64,000 nt of DNA from 3107 sp001483205 (GTDB lineage: Bacteria > Pseudomonadota > Alphaproteobacteria > Rhodobacterales > Rhodobacteraceae), in the NCBI GenBank assembly GCA_964291375.2, contig OZ219809.1, positions 806,001 to 870,000 on the forward strand. The letters are read 5' to 3'. Shown here piece after piece: positions 17,376 to 26,000 of this stretch. The notes beneath the pieces were generated by a model. The model was given only the letters and a program-made list of their open reading frames with translations. It made no database searches and was not told the origin of the DNA. A program made the translations under genes and the position numbers. Numbering within the stretch: position 1 is the first letter of the stretch; the number at the start of each line of letters is the position of its first letter.

Positions 17376-18377
17376 TCATCCGGCCTGAAGCATCCCGGCG
17401 ACCTCGGGCGCGAAATAGCTCAGCACCCCGTCACACCCGGCGCGCCTGAACGCGATCAGGCTTTCGAGCACCACCCGGTCGCCCTCAACCCAGCCGTTTT
17501 GCGCCGCCGCCCGGATCATCGCGTATTCGCCCGAGACCTGATAGGCGAAGGTCGGCGCGCCGAACCTGTCCTTCACCCGGCGGCAGATGTCCAGATACGG
17601 CAGTCCCGGCTTGACCATCACCATATCCGCGCCCTCGGCCAGATCACGCGCCACCAGACGCAGGGCCTCGTCCGAGTTCGCCGGGTCCACCTGATAGGAC
17701 GCCTTGTCGCCCTCAAGCCGCGCCGCCGCGCCGACCGCCTCGCGAAACGGCCCGTAAAAGGCGCTGGCATATTTCGCCGCATAGGACAGGATGGCGACCG
17801 CCCCGTGCCCTTCGGCCTCCAGCGCCCGCCGGATCGCCCCCACCCGGCCATCCATCATGTCCGACGGCCCGAGAATATCCGCCCCGGCGCGGGCCTGTTC
17901 CAGCCCCTGCCGGACCAGCGCCTCGATGGTCTCATCATTCACCACCTCGCCGTCCCGGACAATCCCGTCATGCCCCCGCGCATTATAGGGGTCGAGCGCC
18001 ACATCGGTCATCACCGCCAGCCCCGGCACCGCGTCCCGGATCGCGCGGGTGGCCCGGTTCGACAGGTTGTCGGGGTTCCAGGCCTCGCGGCAATCATCGG
18101 TCTTAAGCGCCGGATCGGGGCAGGGGAACAGGCAGATCGCCGGAATCCCCAAATCCGCCGCCCGGCGCGCCAGCTCCGGCATCAGGTCAACCGAATGCCG
18201 CTCCACCCCCGGCATCGGGGCAATCGATTCGCGCCGCCCCTCGCCCTCGCAGACAAACACCGGCCAGATCAGATCGGCAGGGGACAGCACGGTTTCACGC
18301 ACCAGCGCGCGGATTGCGGGCGAGCGGCGCAACCGGCGTGGCCGCGACATCGGGAAGGGGGCGCTGATCGGACGCAT
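17376..18377 (-). CDS. hemB: Delta-aminolevulinic acid dehydratase (porphobilinogen synthase)
   Basis: Condenses two 5-aminolevulinate molecules to porphobilinogen for heme/tetrapyrrole synthesis. The 333-residue length is normal. The two Schiff-base lysine regions are present: SYAAKYASAFYGPFR and MVKPGLPYLD. The zinc-type triple-cysteine loop is replaced by DVALDPYNARGHDGIV, so this is the magnesium-type, zinc-independent form usual in alphaproteobacteria. A strong ribosome site GAGGTGAAAG precedes the ATG. Convergent with the repeat field; divergent from the small membrane protein gene at 18496. Confidence 0.96.
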   Translation of the reverse strand: MRPISAPFPMSRPRRLRRSPAIRALVRETVLSPADLIWPVFVCEGEGRRESIAPMPGVERHSVDLMPELARRAADLGIPAICLFPCPDPALKTDDCREAWNPDNLSNRATRAIRDAVPGLAVMTDVALDPYNARGHDGIVRDGEVVNDETIEALVRQGLEQARAGADILGPSDMMDGRVGAIRRALEAEGHGAVAILSYAAKYASAFYGPFREAVGAAARLEGDKASYQVDPANSDEALRLVARDLAEGADMVMVKPGLPYLDICRRVKDRFGAPTFAYQVSGEYAMIRAAAQNGWVEGDRVVLESLIAFRRAGCDGVLSYFAPEVAGMLQAG

Positions 18378-18495
18378 CTTTCACCTCGAACGGGGGGCCG
18401 CCTCTGTCAGGTGGCACGGATTGCTCTTTGGCTCAAGCTGGCATATCGGTGGGGCGCGCGCAATCAGGCTGCGCATTCCGCATGAGGGCACTGCT

Positions 18496-19023
18496 TTGGA
18501 CTGGTATCTGGCTGTGTTTGAAGTGATCGACGCGCGGTCCTTCACGAATCTGTGGTTCTGGATCGTCGTTGCCGTGCTGTGGTCTTCGCTCAGCCACTGG
18601 ATACTTGGGGTGCCGTATGACATGGTGATCCGGGCGCGGCACCATGGCGGACAGGCGATGGCCGACCTCGAAGACATCACGCGCATCAATACCGGTCGTA
18701 TCCTGCGCATTGCGCGGCGCTCCGGCGTTTGGCTGTTCGGGGCCGGGTTTTTCGTGCTGAGCGGTCTGGCGGTTCTGGGGTTCCTGTATGGGGTTGAGTT
18801 CGCGCAGGCGATTTTCCTGCTTGGCTTTCCGCTGTTTTTCGTCGTGCTGATGAACCTCTCGACCGCGTGGTATCTGGCGAGGCGCACCCCCGGCGGTGCG
18901 GCAATCTGTGCGCGGCTGCGGCGACAGCGGTTCTTCACCCAACTGATCGGCATTGTGTCGATCATCCTCACCTCTGTGTGGGGGATGTATCACAGTGCGA
19001 CCTATGGCGTACTGGGCAGATAG
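18496..19023 (+). CDS. Small membrane protein (Rhodobacterales conserved, sometimes labelled 'component of SufBCD complex')
   Basis: A 175-residue protein with about four predicted membrane helices: FTNLWFWIVVAVLWSSLSHW, GVWLFGAGFFVLSGLAVLGF, FAQAIFLLGFPLFFVVLMNL and QLIGIVSIILTSVWGMYH. I choose a TTG start at 18496-18498 (LDWYLAVFEVID) because GAGGG lies 6 nt upstream and homologues I recall begin MDWYL. The database label linking it to SufBCD is not supported by anything visible here, so I treat function as unknown. It ends 9 bp before mfd, so the two are probably co-transcribed. Confidence 0.8.
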   Translation: MDWYLAVFEVIDARSFTNLWFWIVVAVLWSSLSHWILGVPYDMVIRARHHGGQAMADLEDITRINTGRILRIARRSGVWLFGAGFFVLSGLAVLGFLYGVEFAQAIFLLGFPLFFVVLMNLSTAWYLARRTPGGAAICARLRRQRFFTQLIGIVSIILTSVWGMYHSATYGVLGR

Positions 19024-19032
19024 GCCGGACAT

Positions 19033-22000
19033 ATGCCGAAAGATCACATCGTTGCGGGCGGTGCGCCCGAGGGCTTTGACGCCCGCCTGATCCTGCAAGA
19101 GCTGGACAGGCGCGGCGCGCCGGTGATCCATATCGCGCGGGACGACAAGCGGATGGAGGCGATGCGGGCGGCGCTGGCCTTTTTCGCGCCCGATGTGCCG
19201 GTGATCGGCTTTCCCGGCTGGGATTGCCCGCCATATGACCGCATTTCCCCCAACGCGGATATATCGGCGGCGCGGATGGCGACGCTGGCGGGGTTTGCCC
19301 ATGGCCTGCCGGACAGGGTGCGCGGCAGGGTCATCGTGCTGACAACCCTGAATGCCGCAACCCAGAAAATCCCGGCCCGCGAGGTGCTGAGGGGCGCGGT
19401 GTGGCGCGCAGGCGTGGGTGAGCGCATTGATGAGCGCGCGCTGCGGGGGTTTCTGGTCCGCATGGGGTTTGCCCAGGGGCCGTCGGTGACCGAACCGGGG
19501 GATTACGCGATTCGCGGCGGGATCATCGACATTTACCCGCCGGGGGATGCGGGACCGGTGCGGCTCGACCTGTTCGGTGACGTGCTCGACGGGGCGCGGC
19601 GGTTTGACCCGATCACCCAGCGCACCACCGAGAGGCTGGACAGGATTGAGCTTGCCCCGGTGTCTGAGGTCATTCTTGATGACGCGGCCATCGCGCGGTT
19701 TCGGCGCAACCACCGGGCCGAGTTCGGGGCGGCGGGGGGCGATGACCCGATTTATGCGGCGGTCAGTGCCGGGCGCAAACCGCAGGGGGCCGAACACTGG
19801 CTGCCGTTTTTCCATGAGCGGCTTGAAACGCTGTTCGACTATCTGCCGGGGGCGTCGGTCTGGCTTGATGACCGGACGGACCCGCAGAGGCTGGCGCGGT
19901 GGGAGGCCATCACGGACCAGTATGAGACCCGCCGGATCGCGATGCAGGCGAAAAAGCGGCTTGATACGGTCTATAAGCCGCTCCCGCCGGGGTTGCTCTA
20001 TCTTGATGACGCGGCCTGGGCGGCGGCGATTGCGGATCGCCGGGTTGTCCGGCTGTCTGCTTTGCCCCGGGCGACCGGGCCGGGGGTTATTGATGCAGGC
20101 GGGCGGATCGGGCGCAACTTCCTGCCCGAACGCCAACAGGAAAATATAAACCTTTTCAGCGCCCTGAAAGAACATATTGAAGTCAGGCGGCAACAGGGGC
20201 CGGTGATTATCGCCAGCTATTCCGAGGGCGCGCGGGAACGCCTGAGCGGGCTGATGCAGGATGAGGGGCTGGAGAATATCCGCCCTGTCGGGACGTTCCG
20301 CGATGTGCCTGACGCCCCCGGCGGTGTTCACCTTGCCGTCTGGCCACTGGAACACGGCTTTGAATGCGGGCGCGACGGGCTGACGGTGATCTCAGAACAG
20401 GATGTTCTGGGCGAGCGCCTGATCCGCGCGCCAAGGCGCAAGCGCCGGGCAGAGAACTTTCTGACCGAGACCCGCAGCCTGTCGCCCGGTGACCTGATCG
20501 TGCATGTGGATCACGGGATCGGGCGCTATAAGGGGCTGGAGACCATCACCGCCATGGGCGCGCCGCATGAGTGTATCGCGCTCGAATACGCGGGCGGCGA
20601 CAGGCTGTTGTTGCCGGTCGAGAATATCGAACTGTTGTCGAAATTCGGGCAGGAGGGCGGACAGCCGGATCGTCTTGGCGGGGGCGGCTGGCAGGCCCGC
20701 AAGGCCCGTCTGAAGGCCCATGTGCGGCAGGTCGCCGAGCGGCTGATCCGCGTCGCGGCAGAGCGGGAATTGCGTTCCGCCCCGGTCATGCAGCCGCCCG
20801 CCGCCTTGTGGGACGGGTTTTCCGCCCGGTTCTCGTATCAGGAAACCGATGATCAGCTTGCCGCCATCGGCGATGTGCTGACCGATATGGCCTCTGGCCG
20901 CCCGATGGACCGGCTGGTGTGCGGCGATGTGGGTTTTGGCAAGACCGAGGTTGCGATGCGCGCGGCGTTCGTGGCCGCCATGTCGGGCACACAGGTGGCG
21001 GTGATCGCGCCGACGACCCTGCTCGCCCGGCAGCATTTCAAGAGCTTTTCCGAGCGGTTCCGGGGCACCGCGGTCGAGGTCCGGCACCTGTCGCGCTTTG
21101 TTGCCCGCAAAGAGGCCGCCGCCACCCGCACCGGGCTGGCCAAAGGCAGTGTTGACATCGTGATCGGCACCCACGCGGTGCTGGCCAAAAACATTCAGTT
21201 CGCGCGTCTCGGCCTGCTGGTCATCGACGAAGAACAGCATTTCGGCGTCGCCCATAAGGAACGCCTGAAACAGTTGCGGTCTGACGTGCATGTGCTGACC
21301 CTGACCGCGACGCCGATTCCGCGCACCTTGCAGATGTCACTGTCCGGGGTGCGGGATTTGTCGATCATCGGCACCCCGCCGGTGGACCGGCTGTCGGTCC
21401 GCACCTATATCTCGGAATTTGACGCGATTACCATCCGCGAGGCGCTGCTGCGGGAACATTATCGCGGCGGGCAGAGCTTTTATGTGGTGCCGCGCATCAG
21501 TGATCTGCCGGAGATTTCTGATTTCCTGACCGACCAGATGCCCGAGGTCAGTTTTGTTATCGCCCACGGGCAGATGGCCGCCGGTGATCTCGATGAGCGG
21601 ATGAATGCGTTCTATGACGGCAAATATGATGTGCTGCTGACAACTACCATCGTCGAATCGGGGCTGGATATTCCGGCGGCGAACACGCTGATCGTGCATC
21701 GGGCTGATATGTTCGGGCTGGCGCAGCTTCATCAGATACGGGGCCGGGTGGGGCGCTCGACAACCCGCGCCTATGCTTACCTGACCACCCGACCGCAGAG
21801 GCCGCTGACGCCTGCCGCCGAAAAGCGCCTGCGGGTGCTGGGCAGTCTGGATACGCTCGGGGCCGGGTTCACGCTGGCCAGCCAGGATCTGGATATTCGC
21901 GGGGCGGGCAGTCTGATCGGCGAAGAGCAATCGGGCCAGATGCGCGAGGTCGGGCATGAGCTTTACCGCACCATGCTGGAAGAGGCGGTGGCGCAGTTGC

Positions 22001-22515
22001 GCGCCGGAGCGGGTGAGGCAGAGGCCCCGGCGGGCGATGACGGCCAGTGGACCCCGCAGATCAACCTTGGGGTGCCGGTGCTGATCCCCGAGGCCTATGT
22101 GCCCGATCTTGATGTGCGTCTTGGCCTTTACCGCCGCCTGTCGGGGCTGAGCGGCAAGGTGGAGCTGGAAGGCTTTGCCGCCGAGCTGATTGACCGGTTC
22201 GGGAAATTACCTAGGGAAGTCAATATGTTGCTGCTTGTGATGCGGATCAAGACCATGTGCAGGCGGGCAGGCATCGCCCGGCTGGATGGCGGGCCAAAGG
22301 GGGCGACGATCCGGTTTCATGGTGACAGGTTTGCCAATCCGCAGGGGCTGGTCGGGTTTCTTCAGGACCAGCGGGGGCTGGCGAAGGTGCGGGAGAACAG
22401 GGTTGTCGTGCGTCGGGACTGGAAACGGGCGGGGGACCGGATCAGGGGCGCGTTCACTATTGCCCGCGATCTGGCGGTGCAGGCAGAGGCGGCGGGCGGG
22501 ACACCGGCGCGCTGA
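19033..22515 (+). CDS. mfd: Transcription-repair coupling factor
   Basis: DNA translocase that removes RNA polymerase stalled at lesions and recruits UvrA. The protein is 1160 residues, typical. Domains in order: UvrB-homology region (residues ~1-340, with FPGWDCPPYDRISPNADISA), the CarD-like RNA polymerase-interaction domain (SPGDLIVHVDHGIGRYKGLE near 490), the RecG-like helicase motor with Walker A GDVGFGKTEVAMRAAF (~632) and Walker B VIDEEQHFGV (~730), LTATPIPRTLQMSLSGVRD, and the C-terminal UvrA-regulating TRCF domain. The start ATG is 9 bp after the previous stop. Confidence 0.98.
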   Translation: MPKDHIVAGGAPEGFDARLILQELDRRGAPVIHIARDDKRMEAMRAALAFFAPDVPVIGFPGWDCPPYDRISPNADISAARMATLAGFAHGLPDRVRGRVIVLTTLNAATQKIPAREVLRGAVWRAGVGERIDERALRGFLVRMGFAQGPSVTEPGDYAIRGGIIDIYPPGDAGPVRLDLFGDVLDGARRFDPITQRTTERLDRIELAPVSEVILDDAAIARFRRNHRAEFGAAGGDDPIYAAVSAGRKPQGAEHWLPFFHERLETLFDYLPGASVWLDDRTDPQRLARWEAITDQYETRRIAMQAKKRLDTVYKPLPPGLLYLDDAAWAAAIADRRVVRLSALPRATGPGVIDAGGRIGRNFLPERQQENINLFSALKEHIEVRRQQGPVIIASYSEGARERLSGLMQDEGLENIRPVGTFRDVPDAPGGVHLAVWPLEHGFECGRDGLTVISEQDVLGERLIRAPRRKRRAENFLTETRSLSPGDLIVHVDHGIGRYKGLETITAMGAPHECIALEYAGGDRLLLPVENIELLSKFGQEGGQPDRLGGGGWQARKARLKAHVRQVAERLIRVAAERELRSAPVMQPPAALWDGFSARFSYQETDDQLAAIGDVLTDMASGRPMDRLVCGDVGFGKTEVAMRAAFVAAMSGTQVAVIAPTTLLARQHFKSFSERFRGTAVEVRHLSRFVARKEAAATRTGLAKGSVDIVIGTHAVLAKNIQFARLGLLVIDEEQHFGVAHKERLKQLRSDVHVLTLTATPIPRTLQMSLSGVRDLSIIGTPPVDRLSVRTYISEFDAITIREALLREHYRGGQSFYVVPRISDLPEISDFLTDQMPEVSFVIAHGQMAAGDLDERMNAFYDGKYDVLLTTTIVESGLDIPAANTLIVHRADMFGLAQLHQIRGRVGRSTTRAYAYLTTRPQRPLTPAAEKRLRVLGSLDTLGAGFTLASQDLDIRGAGSLIGEEQSGQMREVGHELYRTMLEEAVAQLRAGAGEAEAPAGDDGQWTPQINLGVPVLIPEAYVPDLDVRLGLYRRLSGLSGKVELEGFAAELIDRFGKLPREVNMLLLVMRIKTMCRRAGIARLDGGPKGATIRFHGDRFANPQGLVGFLQDQRGLAKVRENRVVVRRDWKRAGDRIRGAFTIARDLAVQAEAAGGTPAR

Positions 22516-22556
22516 GCGGGGGGGGGCGGGGCGGTTTGGCCTGACAACATGATATT

Positions 22557-22773
22557 GATAAAGACCTCTGCATATTCGCTCAGCCGGGCAGCCGCCTGCC
22601 TGGGCGGGCGCTTTTCCCGACAGTCCACATTGGCGATGGTCTTTCCATAAAATCCTTACGCTTCGGCTTGTTGAGGCGTTTATAGCGCCTGCCGGGGGGC
22701 AGGCAGGCGCTGCCCGGCGCAAGCGCCGGGCGGGGCGGTTTGGCCGCCAATGCACCCCTATGCACAGGTCTTT
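22557..22773. repeat. MITE-like element 4
   Basis: A 217-bp element running from GATAAAGACCTCTGCATA to the inverted end TATGCACAGGTCTTT (22759-22773, one mismatch to the consensus end). Its interior is closely similar to 4271-4473: the CCGCCTGCCTGGGCGGGCGC inverted region, a GATGGTCTTTCCATAAAATCC segment related to the one at 50806-50826, the palindromic GCGCCTGCCGGGGGGCAGGC and a GCCCGGCGCAAGCGCCGGGC hairpin. It fills the 320-bp gap between mfd and nadD (22516-22835); the rest of the gap shows nothing recognisable. Confidence 0.75.
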
Positions 22774-22835
22774 GGCATGAGGGCAGAAGGGAATTTTCTG
22801 GACACCACCCGGCGGGCGGGCAATATCCGACCCCG

Positions 22836-23441
22836 ATGAGAACAGCATTCCCCAAACCGGCACCGGGGCGCGCCATCGGCCTTTTGGGCGGATCATTCGA
22901 CCCGCCCCATGCCGGGCACCTGCATGTCTCGCACGAGGCGATCCGGCGGTTCGGCCTGGCCCGCGTCTGGTGGCTGGTCAGCCCCGGCAACCCGTTGAAG
23001 CCCGAAGGCCCCGCGCCGCTGGCCCGGCGTCTGGCGGCCTGCCGCGCGCTGATCGGGGGCGATCCGCGCATCACGATCACCGATTATGAGGCGCGCACCG
23101 GCACCCGCCATACCGCCGAGACCCTGCGGGCGCTGTTTCACGACGTTCCCCGGCAAAGGTTCGTCTGGCTGATGGGGGCGGACAATCTGGCGCAGTTTCA
23201 TCACTGGCGGCAGTGGGAATGGATCATGCAGAACATCCCCGTCGGCGTTCTGGCCCGGCCCCGACAGGCGATGCCCGCGCAGTTGTCGGTCGCGGCGCGG
23301 CGGTTCGCCCGGTTCCGTATCCGGGGGCGGGATGCCCGCGCGCTGGCCGGGGCCGAAGCGCCGGCCTGGTGTTTTGTCACCGCGCCGATGCTGGATATTT
23401 CCTCGACCGGAGTCAGGGCCGATGGCGGCTGGCCCGGCTGA
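22836..23441 (+). CDS. nadD: Nicotinate-nucleotide adenylyltransferase
   Basis: Adenylates nicotinate mononucleotide to deamido-NAD+, in NAD synthesis. The 201-residue protein has the nucleotidyltransferase start GLLGGSFDPPHAGHLHVS with the HxGH-type AGH motif, the substrate loop WWLVSPGNPLKP, FVWLMGADNLAQFHHWRQW and the C-terminal ISSTGVRA version of the ISST(x)iR motif. I start at ATG 22836 (MRTAFPKPAPGR) because the reading frame upstream is repeat sequence. No clear strong ribosome site is visible. Followed 37 bp downstream by dacB. Confidence 0.94.
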   Translation: MRTAFPKPAPGRAIGLLGGSFDPPHAGHLHVSHEAIRRFGLARVWWLVSPGNPLKPEGPAPLARRLAACRALIGGDPRITITDYEARTGTRHTAETLRALFHDVPRQRFVWLMGADNLAQFHHWRQWEWIMQNIPVGVLARPRQAMPAQLSVAARRFARFRIRGRDARALAGAEAPAWCFVTAPMLDISSTGVRADGGWPG

Positions 23442-23478
23442 TCTTGCCCGCCCCCGCCCGTCGGGTTAGGGTCTGCCC

Positions 23479-24978
23479 ATGAACAGACGGATGACACGGC
23501 GCGGCTTTCTGGCGGGCCTCGGGGCAGGCATGTCAACGGCGGCCCTGGCCGATGCGCCGCTGACCTCTCTCCGCCCCGTCCTGCGCCCGGCCCCCCCAGG
23601 CACCGGCGGGGCCGAGGCACTCCGCGCCATGATCCGCGATGCCGATCTGGGCCCGGCGGCCCGCATCAGCTTTACCGTCGCCGATGCGCGCTCCGGCCGG
23701 ATCATCGAGGCCCGCCACCCGTTGCTGCGGCTCCCCCCGGCGAGCGTCGCCAAAGCCGCCACCGCGCTCTATGGCCTTGACAGGCTGGGCGCAAACCACC
23801 GCTTCAGGACGCGGCTGATCGCGACCGGGCCGGTCACCGGCGGGCGGCTCAACGGCGACCTGATCCTGGCCGGGGGCGGCGACCCGACACTGGACACCGA
23901 CCGGCTGGCGCAGATGGCGCGCGCCCTCAAAAGCGCGGGCGTTCACGAGGTCGCCGGGCGTTTTGCCGTTCATGGGGGCGCGCTGCCCCGCATCCGGGCG
24001 ATTGACGCCGCACAGCCGGAGCATCTGTCTTACAACCCTGCCATCTCGGGCCTCAACCTGAACTACAACCGGGTGCATTTCGGGTGGCAGCGCACGGACG
24101 GCGATTATCAGGTGACGATGGGGGCGCGCGCCGAACATCACGCCCCCGAGGTCTCGACCACCGGGGTGCGGATCGTGGACCGTGACCGCCCGGCCTATGC
24201 CTATGCCGGGCGGCGGGGCGACGGGGGTGACGGGGGCGGCGACGGCTGGACGGTGGCGCGCGGGGCGCTTGGCGACAAGGGCGCGCGCTGGTTGCCGGTG
24301 CGCCACCCGGAACTCTATGCGGCAGAGGTGTTCGGGATACTGGCGCGCTCTTATGGCATCACCCTGCGGGGGGGCGGCCTGTTGCCCGGCGATGCGCTGC
24401 CACGGGGAACGGTGCTGGCGGAAAGCGAAAGCGCGCCGCTCTCTGAAATCCTGACCGGGATGTTGAGATATTCGACCAATCTGACGGCAGAGGTCGTCGG
24501 CCTGAGTGCGGCGGGGCAGGGCGGAGATGCACCGCCGGGCAGCCTGCGCGCCTCTGCCGCGCGGATGAACGACTGGCTGGGGGCGCGTTACGGGCTGCGC
24601 CGGGCCGGTTTTGCCGACCATTCCGGGCTTGGCGGCGCGTCGCGGGTCTCGACGGGTGATATGGTGCGCGCGCTGGTGGGGGCGGGGCCGGAACAGCCGC
24701 TGCGCCCGCTTCTGAAGCGGATCGATGCCGGGGATGTGCGCGGCGAGCTGCGGGCCAAGACCGGGACGCTGAATTTTGTGTCTGCGCTGGCCGGGTATTA
24801 CCGGACGGCAGAGGGCCGTGATCTGGCCTTTGCGGTGTTCTGTGCCGATACCGGGCGTCGTTACCGGCTGAGCCGGGCAGAGATGGAGCGCCCCCCCGGT
24901 GCGCGCGGCTGGTCCCGCCGGGCAAGACGCCTGCATTGGCGGTTGCTGGAGCGCTGGGCGGGTTTGAGCGGGGCGTGA
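23479..24978 (+). CDS. dacB: D-alanyl-D-alanine carboxypeptidase/endopeptidase (PBP4, peptidase S13)
   Basis: Periplasmic penicillin-binding protein that trims or cuts peptidoglycan cross-links. The 499-residue protein has a twin-arginine-like signal (RRGFLAGLGAGMSTAALADA). It contains the three active-site motifs: SxxK in PPASVAKAATALYGLD, SxN in MLRYSTNLTAEVVG and KTG in LRAKTGTLNFVSALAGYY. The middle domain typical of class-C PBP4 is present (GDLILAGGGDPTLDTDRLAQ and NLNYNRVHFGW). There is a small glycine/aspartate-rich low-complexity run near residue 245 (GDGGDGGGDGW). Confidence 0.95.
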   Translation: MNRRMTRRGFLAGLGAGMSTAALADAPLTSLRPVLRPAPPGTGGAEALRAMIRDADLGPAARISFTVADARSGRIIEARHPLLRLPPASVAKAATALYGLDRLGANHRFRTRLIATGPVTGGRLNGDLILAGGGDPTLDTDRLAQMARALKSAGVHEVAGRFAVHGGALPRIRAIDAAQPEHLSYNPAISGLNLNYNRVHFGWQRTDGDYQVTMGARAEHHAPEVSTTGVRIVDRDRPAYAYAGRRGDGGDGGGDGWTVARGALGDKGARWLPVRHPELYAAEVFGILARSYGITLRGGGLLPGDALPRGTVLAESESAPLSEILTGMLRYSTNLTAEVVGLSAAGQGGDAPPGSLRASAARMNDWLGARYGLRRAGFADHSGLGGASRVSTGDMVRALVGAGPEQPLRPLLKRIDAGDVRGELRAKTGTLNFVSALAGYYRTAEGRDLAFAVFCADTGRRYRLSRAEMERPPGARGWSRRARRLHWRLLERWAGLSGA

Positions 24979-25020
24979 CGACCCAATCGAAGTTTGAAGG
25001 GAAACCAGGGACCACTCTTT

Positions 25021-25872
25021 ATGATCGACCTGCAAAAAAAACTTTCCGAATATACCTATGGATTCGGGGCTACTCGCGAGGCCGAGCAGCTTCTGAAGGA
25101 CATCGGCATCTCGACCACGCCATTTCTTCCAAGCCTGCGGGACGAAGGCAAACTTGGGTACGATGTTGAATTCGACCGTCCGGGGGTTCCGCTGCTTCTT
25201 CAGTTTAAGCTGGGCCAATCGCTGGAACGGTTCGTGAGGAAAGATTTGACAGTTCCACGCCCTGATATTGACCGGCCTTTTTGGCGTTTTAATATCAATA
25301 CAGCGGAGAGAGACGGTCAGTTTCAAATACTGTTAAAAGCCGAGGAAGGTGGTGCCGAAGTCCACTATGTCGCGCCACGTTTCAGCCATTGGAGAAAGTA
25401 TACTGAATACTACATGAAAGGCTCTATACTGGACAATTCTCTGCTGATTTCACCCGTCGAAATCAGAAATAAGCTCGCCTCGATACATGCAGCCGACGGA
25501 CCGCATAGGGTGGTGTATGATAAAGGCAGGTCTTACGTCTGTTCACGCCCTGTCAAAGTCAAAGAGACAAAGGCACGAGATCTTGGCCATGTCATGCGAT
25601 CAAGAATCGAAGAGCGTGCGCAGCCAATCAACTTGCTGGTCAAAGAAATTTGGAATGGCTTGGACCGAGTGGTGGATGTGCGCCGAACAGACAGCAAAAC
25701 TTCTGAGGCGGAAAAAGGACGATCACAAGAGGTCGTCCGGCGTCAACGCTCAAACCGGCTTGAGGATATTCGCCGCCGCGCCCCATCTGAAGATGTTGCT
25801 TTGGCGCTCGCACTGGGTGTTGAGTTTTGGGGGCTTGGTGCGCAACTCATTTTCGCGACACTCAATGAGTGA
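25021..25872 (+). CDS. Unrecognised protein, possible PD-(D/E)xK-type fold
   Basis: A 283-residue protein starting ATG 25021 (MIDLQKKLSEYTYG). I do not recognise the family with certainty. The segment GYDVEFDRPGVPLLLQFKLG places D48 twelve residues before Q61-x-K63, the spacing of a PD-(D/E)xK nuclease core with Q for the acidic residue. Later come EVHYVAPRFSHW and a charged C-terminal part rich in Arg/Lys, ending in a hydrophobic helix. Base composition is visibly lower in GC and the codons less biased than in dacB before or pmbA after, which fits horizontal acquisition. It stands alone: 42 bp after dacB and followed by a palindrome pair. A defence or nucleic-acid role is only a guess. Confidence 0.7.
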   Translation: MIDLQKKLSEYTYGFGATREAEQLLKDIGISTTPFLPSLRDEGKLGYDVEFDRPGVPLLLQFKLGQSLERFVRKDLTVPRPDIDRPFWRFNINTAERDGQFQILLKAEEGGAEVHYVAPRFSHWRKYTEYYMKGSILDNSLLISPVEIRNKLASIHAADGPHRVVYDKGRSYVCSRPVKVKETKARDLGHVMRSRIEERAQPINLLVKEIWNGLDRVVDVRRTDSKTSEAEKGRSQEVVRRQRSNRLEDIRRRAPSEDVALALALGVEFWGLGAQLIFATLNE

Positions 25873-25904
25873 GGCCGGACGCGGCCTTTGCCTCTTTCCC
25901 GGAA

Positions 25905-25939
25905 TGTAAGCGCTTACAATTTTGGTGAAAGCGCTTACA
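25905..25939. promoter_or_regulatory. Paired 14-bp palindromes (TGTAAGCGCTTACA-like)
   Basis: A perfect palindrome TGTAAGCGCTTACA at 25905-25918 is followed 7 bp later by the near-copy TGAAAGCGCTTACA (25926-25939). The AAGCGCTT core resembles LacI-family operators. It lies between the 3' ends of two convergent genes, so it is not in an obvious promoter. Variants also occur at 9559-9572 (upstream of bolA) and inside the 3' end of soxG at 9887-9900, the latter sharing 17 bases with 25926-25942. It may equally be a hairpin that stops transcription or part of a small repeat. Confidence 0.4.
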
Positions 25940-26000
25940 TCCATGCAGCAGCGCCCTGACATTCCGCCACGCCCCCCACAGCACGGGGGTCGAAACCGGA

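Noticed and set aside
18433..20355. 640-codon leftward frame over the start of mfd
   Set aside because: Rich in Arg/Pro/His as expected of antisense frames in GC-rich DNA; mfd on the plus strand accounts for the region.
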